A stretch of DNA of 64,000 nt, taken from positions 1-64,000 of the forward strand of contig NZ_PDWS01000019.1 of assembly GCF_010093305.1 (NCBI RefSeq). The letters are read 5' to 3'. Source of the DNA: Pseudoxanthomonas sacheonensis. Lineage in GTDB: Bacteria > Pseudomonadota > Gammaproteobacteria > Xanthomonadales > Xanthomonadaceae. Below the pieces are notes generated by a model. That model saw nothing but the letters and a program-made list of their open reading frames with translations. It did not search any database and was not told the DNA's origin. Shown here one piece after another: positions 58,961-64,000 of the stretch. A program made the translations under genes and the position numbers. Each line of letters begins with the position of its first letter. Position 1 is the stretch's first letter.

Positions 58961-61126
58961 GTGCGTTTGAACCTGCTTGCCGTTTCGCTAGCCGTCGCCT
59001 TCGCGGCCCAGACCGGCGCCGCCCAGGCCGCCGAAGGCATGTGGGTGCCGCAACAGCTTCCCGAAATCTCCGGGCCGTTGAAGAAGGCCGGCCTCAAGCT
59101 CAACCCCAAGCAACTGGCCGATCTGACCGGCGACCCGATGGGCGCGGTAGTGGCGCTGGGCGGCTGCACGGCAAGTTTCGTTTCCCCGGGCGGCCTGGTG
59201 GTCACCAACCACCATTGCGCTTACGGCGCCATCCAGCTGAACTCGACCGCGGAGAAAAACCTGATCAAGCAGGGCTTCAACCCGGCTACGCCCGCCGATG
59301 AAGTCAGCGCAGGTCCCAACGCGCGCATCTACGTGCTGGATTCGATCAAGGACGCCACCGCCGAGGCCAAGGCCGCCATCGCCTCGGCCGGCGACGATCC
59401 GTTGGCGCGGACTCGCGCACTGGAAACCTTCGACAAAAAACTCACTGCCGAATGCGAGGCCGAAGCGGGCTTCCGCTGCAAGCTCTACAGTTTTTCCGGC
59501 GGCAATGCCTATCGCCTGTTCCGCAATCTGGAAATCAAGGACGTGCGCCTTGCCTATGCGCCGCCCAGCGGAGTGGGCAAGTACGGCGGCGAAATCGACA
59601 ACTGGATGTGGCCGCGCCATACCGGCGACTTCGCTTTCTATCGCGCCTATGTGGGCAAGGATGGCAAGCCGGCCGCGTTCTCCAAAGACAACGTGCCTTA
59701 CCGGCCGAAGCACTGGTTGAAGTTCGCCGACAAGGCGCTGGGCGAGGGCGACTTCGTGATGGTGGCCGGCTATCCGGGATCCACCAACCGCTACGCGCTG
59801 GCCAGCGAATTCGACAGCACCGCAGGCTGGAATTATCCGATTGCCGTCAAGCACTACAAGAACCTGATCGCGCTGGTGGACGCGGCAGGCAAGAAGAATC
59901 CCGATATCCAGGTGAAGTACGCCAGCACCATGGCCGGTTGGAACAACACCAGCAAGAACTACGAAGGCCAGCTGGCGGGCTTCGAGCGCATCGATGCCGC
60001 CTGGCAGAAGCACGCCGATGAAGAAGCGGTTCTGGTGTGGCTGCGTGGCCGCGGCGCGCAGGGAAATGCCGCGCTGGCGGCGCACGACAAGCTGATCGAA
60101 CTCGGCGAGGCGGCCAAGACCACGCGCGAACGCGATCTGGTCGTCGGCCAGATCAACAACACCGCGATGCTGGGTACGGCGATCCAGTTGTACCGCCTGT
60201 CCATCGAACGCGAAAAACCCGACGCCGAGCGCGAGGCCGGTTACCAGCAACGCGACTATCCCTCCATCGAAGGCGCACAGAAACAGCTGGAGCGGCGCTA
60301 TGTGCCGGCGATGGACCGGCAATTGCAGCAGTATTGGTTGCGGCAGTACGTGCAGCTGCCGGCGGCGCAAAGACTGGCCCCTATCGACAAGTTTCTGGTC
60401 GGCAGCAAAGAGCAGAACCTCACCCGTGCGCTGGACCGGTTGGCCAAGACCAGGCTGGGCAGCACCGACGAGCGCATGAAGTGGCTGAAGGCGGACCGCA
60501 AGGCGTTCGAATCCAGCACCGATCCCGCCATCCAATACGCCGTCGCAGTGATGCCTTCGCTGCTCAAGCTTGAGGAGGAGCGCAAGACGCGGGCTGGCGA
60601 GGCCTTGCTGGTGCGGCCGGTCTATCTGCAGGCGGTGGCCGATTACCGCAAGAGCAAGGGCGAGTTCGTGTATCCAGACGCCAACCTTTCGCTGCGCATC
60701 ACTTTCGGCAACGTGGTCGGTTACCAGCCGAAGGACGGAGTGGAATACACGCCGTTCACCACTGTCGAAGGCGTCGCCGCCAAGGCGACCGGCGCGGAGC
60801 CGTTCGACGCGCCGCAGGCCTTGCTCGATGCGGTCAAGGCCAGGCGTTACGGCGGTCTGGAAGACAAGCGCCTGGGCACGGTGCCGGTGGATTATCTGTC
60901 CAACCTGGACATCACCGGCGGCAATTCCGGTTCCCCGGTATTGGATGCGCACGGCAAGCTGGTGGGGCTGGCGTTCGACGGCAACTGGGAGTCGGTCAGT
61001 TCCAATTGGGTGTTCGATCCGAAGATGACGCGCATGATCTCCGTCGATGGCCGCTACCTGCGCTGGATCATGCAGGAGGTCTACCCGGCGCCGCGGCTGC
61101 TGAAGGAAATGGGCGCGGCGCGCTGA
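58961..61126 (+). CDS. S46-family dipeptidyl-peptidase (DAP BII-like)
   Basis: The 721-residue periplasmic serine exopeptidase releases dipeptides from peptide N-termini. GTG 58961 has AAGGA seven bases upstream and gives a signal peptide ending AQAA near 24; an ATG at 58940 has no such site. The triad is His85 in [10 protein letters not shown], Asp223 in [10 protein letters not shown] and Ser656 in GGNSGSPVL. From memory, Pseudoxanthomonas mexicana DAP BII has 722 residues with His86, Asp224 and Ser657, an offset of exactly one. It stands apart from tdh, which diverges. Confidence 0.93.
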   Translation: MRLNLLAVSLAVAFAAQTGAAQAAEGMWVPQQLPEISGPLKKAGLKLNPKQLADLTGDPMGAVVALGGCTASFVSPGGLVVTNHHCAYGAIQLNSTAEKNLIKQGFNPATPADEVSAGPNARIYVLDSIKDATAEAKAAIASAGDDPLARTRALETFDKKLTAECEAEAGFRCKLYSFSGGNAYRLFRNLEIKDVRLAYAPPSGVGKYGGEIDNWMWPRHTGDFAFYRAYVGKDGKPAAFSKDNVPYRPKHWLKFADKALGEGDFVMVAGYPGSTNRYALASEFDSTAGWNYPIAVKHYKNLIALVDAAGKKNPDIQVKYASTMAGWNNTSKNYEGQLAGFERIDAAWQKHADEEAVLVWLRGRGAQGNAALAAHDKLIELGEAAKTTRERDLVVGQINNTAMLGTAIQLYRLSIEREKPDAEREAGYQQRDYPSIEGAQKQLERRYVPAMDRQLQQYWLRQYVQLPAAQRLAPIDKFLVGSKEQNLTRALDRLAKTRLGSTDERMKWLKADRKAFESSTDPAIQYAVAVMPSLLKLEEERKTRAGEALLVRPVYLQAVADYRKSKGEFVYPDANLSLRITFGNVVGYQPKDGVEYTPFTTVEGVAAKATGAEPFDAPQALLDAVKARRYGGLEDKRLGTVPVDYLSNLDITGGNSGSPVLDAHGKLVGLAFDGNWESVSSNWVFDPKMTRMISVDGRYLRWIMQEVYPAPRLLKEMGAAR

Positions 61127-61320
61127 TCGACACGGGCATCCGTCCATGGCAATGGTTTGCCCCGGTTCTTGGCGCTGACCACTGTTGGTTTGCCGGCGCG
61201 CTGCGGCGCGTTCTGGCGTCATGGCGCTTTGGGTTTGTCGCGGCGCGGTATCATTCGCTCCCGTCGTCGTTTCAAGCCCTGGAACGCCCGGCTTCACCTC
61301 TACACGGAACCATTCCCCCA

Positions 61321-61965
61321 ATGCGCATCCTGCTTGCCCGCCACGGCGAAACGCCGTGGAACGCCGAAGGCCGCTACCAAGGCCAGATCGACATCCCGTT
61401 ATCGCCCATGGGCGAATCGCAGGCCGCTGCGCTGGGCGTGCGCCTGGCGGACGTCGACATCGCCCGCGCGGTGGCCTCGCCGCTGTCGCGCGCGCGCCGC
61501 ACTGCCGAACTGGCCCTGGGCGAAGCGCGGGTGCCGATGCTCGCCCTGGACCCCGATCTGCAGGAAATCGCGCACGGCGAATGGGAAGGCTTGCTGGCCA
61601 GCGAAATCAACGACAAAGATCCGGCACGGCTGCGTGCGTGGCGCGAAGAGCCCGAAACCGTGCTCATGCCCGGCGGAGAATCCCTGCGCCAGGTGCTGGA
61701 CCGTTCCTGGCAGGGGCTGTCGCGCGCGGCCGATGGCCTGGGCGAGGGCGACACGCTGCTGGTCGTCGCGCACGATGCGGTCAATCGCGTGATCCTGTGC
61801 CGCGTCCTCGGCCTGCCCTTGTCCAAGCTGTGGAGCTTCCGCCAGGCGCCGACTACGCTCAACCTGCTGGAAGGCCCGGACGTGGAGCATCTGGAAATCG
61901 TCCGTCTCAACGATTGCGCGCACCACACGCCGTTCTTCGGCGAAGCGGTGCATCGGGCGCTGTAA
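61321..61965 (+). CDS. Histidine phosphatase (phosphoglycerate mutase-like)
   Basis: The 214-residue protein starts with the catalytic motif LLARHGETPWNAEGRYQGQ (phosphorylated His in RHGE) and has the second catalytic His in VVAHDAVNRVIL and the Glu region HGEWEGLL. It belongs to the CobC/GpmB-like branch; the substrate is uncertain. It begins 194 bases after the peptidase, and folC starts 4 bases after its stop, so the two are probably one transcript. Confidence 0.88.
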   Translation: MRILLARHGETPWNAEGRYQGQIDIPLSPMGESQAAALGVRLADVDIARAVASPLSRARRTAELALGEARVPMLALDPDLQEIAHGEWEGLLASEINDKDPARLRAWREEPETVLMPGGESLRQVLDRSWQGLSRAADGLGEGDTLLVVAHDAVNRVILCRVLGLPLSKLWSFRQAPTTLNLLEGPDVEHLEIVRLNDCAHHTPFFGEAVHRAL

Positions 61966-61969
61966 GTCC

Positions 61970-63373
61970 ATGGCGCGCACGCTGCAGGAATGGCTCGATT
62001 ACATCGAGCAGCAACATCCGAAGTCCATCGAGCTGGGCCTGGAGCGCACACGCGAAGCGGCGCGCCGGCTGTCGCTGGGCAAACCCGCCACGCACGTCAT
62101 CACGGTTGGCGGCACCAACGGCAAGGGTTCCACGGTAGCGTTCATCGAGGCCATCGCCCGCGCGGCAGGATTGAGAGTCGGCACCTACACTTCGCCGCAT
62201 CTGCTGCGCTACAACGAACGCGTGCGCATCGAGGGACGCGAGGCCAGCGATGAAGAACTGGTCGCTGCATTCGAAGCGGTGGAGGCGGCGCGTTTGAGCC
62301 CCTCTCCCACCGGGAGAGGGGTTGGGGTGAGGGTACGGCGAAGTGGGGATTCCCCAGGTTGCAGTCCAACACCATCCCCACCCAACCTCGTATCAAGTAC
62401 GGGGCAGGCTCCTCCCCCTGAAGGGGAAGGCTCAAGCGTGCCACTCACCTATTTCGAGTTCGGAACACTGGCTGCGCTCTGGCTTTTCCAACAATCGAAT
62501 CTCGACCTGGCAGTGCTGGAAGTCGGCCTCGGCGGCCGCCTGGACGCGGTGAACATCGTCGACCCCGACGTCGCCGTCATCACCACCGTCGATATCGACC
62601 ACATCGACTGGCTGGGCAGCGACCGCGAAAGCATAGGCTTCGAGAAAGCGGGCATCGCACGCGCGTGGAAGCCGCTGGTGCTGGGCGAGATCGACTCGCC
62701 TTCCAGCGTCCTGCGCCACGCCTACGCCATCGGCGCCAACGCGGTGCGGCTGGGCAGCGACTTCATCCATGAGCCTGTGGATGAATCGCACTGGCGCTGG
62801 CGCGATGCCGGTTTCGCGATCGAGCTGCCGAATCCGAAGCTCAGCGCGCCGGTGCAGCGCGCCAACGCAGCGACCGCCATCGCGGCATTGCGCGCGCTGG
62901 ATATCGAACTGCCGACGTCCGCATTGGCGAGCGGCGTTGCTTCGGCAACGCTCCCCGGAAGATTGCAACGCTTCGACCTGCATGGCACACCGGTAATCGT
63001 GGACGTGGGCCACAACCCGCAGGCCGCGCGCGAACTGTCGGCATGGTTGCGGGCCGAACCTGTGCCTGGACGCACACTTGCGGTGTTCGCTGCCCTGGCC
63101 GACAAGGACGTGCAGGGCGTGGTTGCGGCGCTTGAGGGCGAAGTCTCGGATTGGTTGCTCGCCGGCTTGGAGAGCGTGGGCGCGCGCGGGCAATCGGCGG
63201 ATGAGCTGGCGTCGAAGGTCAGCGGCGCGGCAGCCGCAGGCTCGCGCCACGCCGACGTGCATGCCGCATTGCAGGCGGCTCTGGCGCAGGCGCATTCGGA
63301 AGATCGGATACTCGTGTTCGGTTCCTTCCACACCGTTGCCGAAGCGCTGGCGATCCTGCATTCAGGTCAATGA
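61970..63373 (+). CDS. folC: Bifunctional folylpolyglutamate/dihydrofolate synthase with repeat-derived insert
   Basis: FolC adds glutamate to folates and makes dihydrofolate. The 467-residue frame has the P-loop TVGGTNGKGSTVAFIEAIAR (about 45-64), the TYTSPHLLRYNERV segment, LEVGLGGRLDAVNIVDPDVA, DHIDWLG and DVGHNPQAAREL. It exceeds the E. coli length (422) by 45 residues. The excess is residues 109-156, from [18 protein letters not shown] to APPPEGEGSS, between EAAR and PLTYFEFG, where the family normally has one or two residues. That stretch is encoded by the dispersed repeat at 62293-62434. The gene stays open on both sides, so the insert is in frame. Confidence 0.93.
   Translation: MARTLQEWLDYIEQQHPKSIELGLERTREAARRLSLGKPATHVITVGGTNGKGSTVAFIEAIARAAGLRVGTYTSPHLLRYNERVRIEGREASDEELVAAFEAVEAARLSPSPTGRGVGVRVRRSGDSPGCSPTPSPPNLVSSTGQAPPPEGEGSSVPLTYFEFGTLAALWLFQQSNLDLAVLEVGLGGRLDAVNIVDPDVAVITTVDIDHIDWLGSDRESIGFEKAGIARAWKPLVLGEIDSPSSVLRHAYAIGANAVRLGSDFIHEPVDESHWRWRDAGFAIELPNPKLSAPVQRANAATAIAALRALDIELPTSALASGVASATLPGRLQRFDLHGTPVIVDVGHNPQAARELSAWLRAEPVPGRTLAVFAALADKDVQGVVAALEGEVSDWLLAGLESVGARGQSADELASKVSGAAAAGSRHADVHAALQAALAQAHSEDRILVFGSFHTVAEALAILHSGQ
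62293..62434. repeat. Composite CTCTCCC/GGGAGAG repeat inside folC
   Basis: Bases 62299-62340 are a 42-of-42 reverse-complement match to 28971-29012 (prpB-prpC spacer). Bases 62389-62411 match 32922-32900 (acnD-prpF spacer) at 22 of 23 positions. The terminal hairpins (CCCTCTCCC/GGGAGAGGG at 62300-62320; TCCCCCTGAAGGGGA near the other end) are kept. It encodes folC residues of about 109-156. Confidence 0.92.
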
Positions 63374-63397
63374 CGGGGAAGCCGTTTCGCGGCACCG

Positions 63398-63403
63398 TAT
63401 AAT
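63398..63403 (+). promoter_or_regulatory. -10 box before dedD
   Basis: TATAAT, a perfect -10 hexamer, stands 39 bases before the dedD start, shortly after the folC stop. No fitting -35 hexamer is visible at 16-18 bases. Confidence 0.35.
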
Positions 63404-63441
63404 TCGCACGGCATTCCCGCCGCGTCGTTTTGCGAGCCCGC

Positions 63442-64000
63442 ATGGATACCGCACTCAAACAACGCCTGATCGGCGCCGTCGTCCTGGTGGCGCTGGCGGT
63501 GATCTTCCTGCCGATGCTGATCAAGGGTCCCGCGCCCGACAGCGGCGTGTCGGACGTACCGCTGGAGGTGCCGGCCGCGCCGGGCGGGCAATACGAAACC
63601 CGCGAACTTCCCTTGGTGACGCCCGGCAACGCTCCGGCGGGCGGCGTGGTGGGCATGGATGAGAAGCCGGCTGCCGCGCCGGCAAGCGCAAGCGAGGCCG
63701 TTCCGCTCGGCGCTGCCCCGGCCACCGCAGCGGGCGCCATGCTGCCGGCCAGCACGGCAGGCGGCAACTACGCGGTCAACTTCGGTGCTTACGCCACCCC
63801 GTCAGACGCCGACGCGGTGATCTCGCGCCTCAAGCAGTCCTCGCTTCCGGCTTTCCGCGAGCCCACCACCATCAACGGCAAAACCGCCTATCGCGTGCGT
63901 ATCGGACCTTACGCCGAGCGCGCCGATGCCGAAACCGTGCGCTTGCAGGCGTCGCAGGTGCGCAGCGACGTGAAAGCGCAGGTGGTGACCCTGGATGCCG
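63442..64000 (+). CDS. dedD: SPOR-domain cell division protein DedD (partial)
   Basis: Bases 63442-64000 encode the first 186 residues; the gene continues beyond the window. A short cytoplasmic start is followed by a transmembrane segment (AVVLVALAVIFLPMLI, about residues 12-27), an Ala/Pro-rich linker and a SPOR domain from about residue 108 (NYAVNFGAYATPSDADAVIS; AYRVRIGPYAERADAE). SPOR domains bind denuded septal peptidoglycan. folC-dedD-cvpA-purF is the usual order in gammaproteobacteria. Confidence 0.9.
   Translation, partial: MDTALKQRLIGAVVLVALAVIFLPMLIKGPAPDSGVSDVPLEVPAAPGGQYETRELPLVTPGNAPAGGVVGMDEKPAAAPASASEAVPLGAAPATAAGAMLPASTAGGNYAVNFGAYATPSDADAVISRLKQSSLPAFREPTTINGKTAYRVRIGPYAERADAETVRLQASQVRSDVKAQVVTLDA

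Noticed and set aside
58988-61321. 777-codon minus-strand frame opposite the S46 peptidase
   Set aside because: Mirror-frame artefact of high GC; no recognisable domain.

Overview
The window looks like a 64-kb stretch of chromosome from a GC-rich gammaproteobacterium of the Xanthomonadaceae (Lysobacteraceae), probably close to Pseudoxanthomonas, Stenotrophomonas or Lysobacter. Three observations point there: an S46 dipeptidyl-peptidase whose length and catalytic positions differ by one residue from what I recall of Pseudoxanthomonas mexicana DAP BII; palindromic GTAG-headed REP-like repeats of the kind described in Stenotrophomonas; and a plant-like type II DAHP synthase beside dsbB. The genus is inference. 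There are no RNA genes, prophages, insertion sequences or CRISPR arrays.

Regions. (1) 1-14.7 kb: the tail of tuf, then the S10, spc and alpha ribosomal protein operons in standard order through rplQ, with secY and rpoA. A consensus sigma70 promoter lies at 343-371. Hairpin-rich spacers interrupt the series between rpsN/rpsH, rplR/rpsE, secY/rpsM, rpsD/rpoA and rpoA/rplQ; rpmJ is missing from its usual place. (2) 14.8-24.3 kb: dsbB, type II DAHP synthase, a lipoprotein amidase, a small membrane protein, typA, another small membrane protein coupled to ppiB, an aminotransferase and mdh. (3) 24.5-34.2 kb: propionate catabolism by the 2-methylcitrate cycle (prpE, prpB, prpC, acnD, prpF), with a divergent gene encoding a helix-turn-helix domain fused to a citrate synthase domain, and TTGAT/ATCAA palindromes in the shared spacer. 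A classical prpD lies 11 kb further on (45.5 kb). (4) 34.4-45.4 kb: mostly minus-strand accessory metabolism: GST, SleB-type cell-wall hydrolase, fadH, YczE- and LysE-type membrane proteins, and a quinone reductase/aldo-keto reductase/MFS operon divergent from a LysR regulator. (5) 47-64 kb: an OmpA-family protein, a secreted protein of unknown function, a pseudouridine synthase, kbl and tdh on either side of a sulfate-uptake cassette (porin-sbp-cysTWA plus a TorF-type porin), the S46 peptidase, a histidine phosphatase, folC and the start of dedD.

How parts work together. PrpE activates propionate; PrpC, AcnD/PrpF (or PrpD) and PrpB turn it into pyruvate and succinate, and Mdh sits next door. 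Kbl and Tdh convert threonine to glycine and acetyl-CoA. The sulfate cassette pairs outer-membrane channels with an inner-membrane ABC importer.

The most unusual signals are: a repeat element lying in frame inside folC, with a 42-nt exact copy in the prp operon; GTAG repeats whose TAG is the stop codon of three unrelated genes; the HTH-citrate synthase fusion as a candidate metabolite-sensing regulator of the prp genes; and a 28-nt direct repeat bracketing the lysE-type gene, one copy being the 3' end of the neighbouring dehydrogenase.
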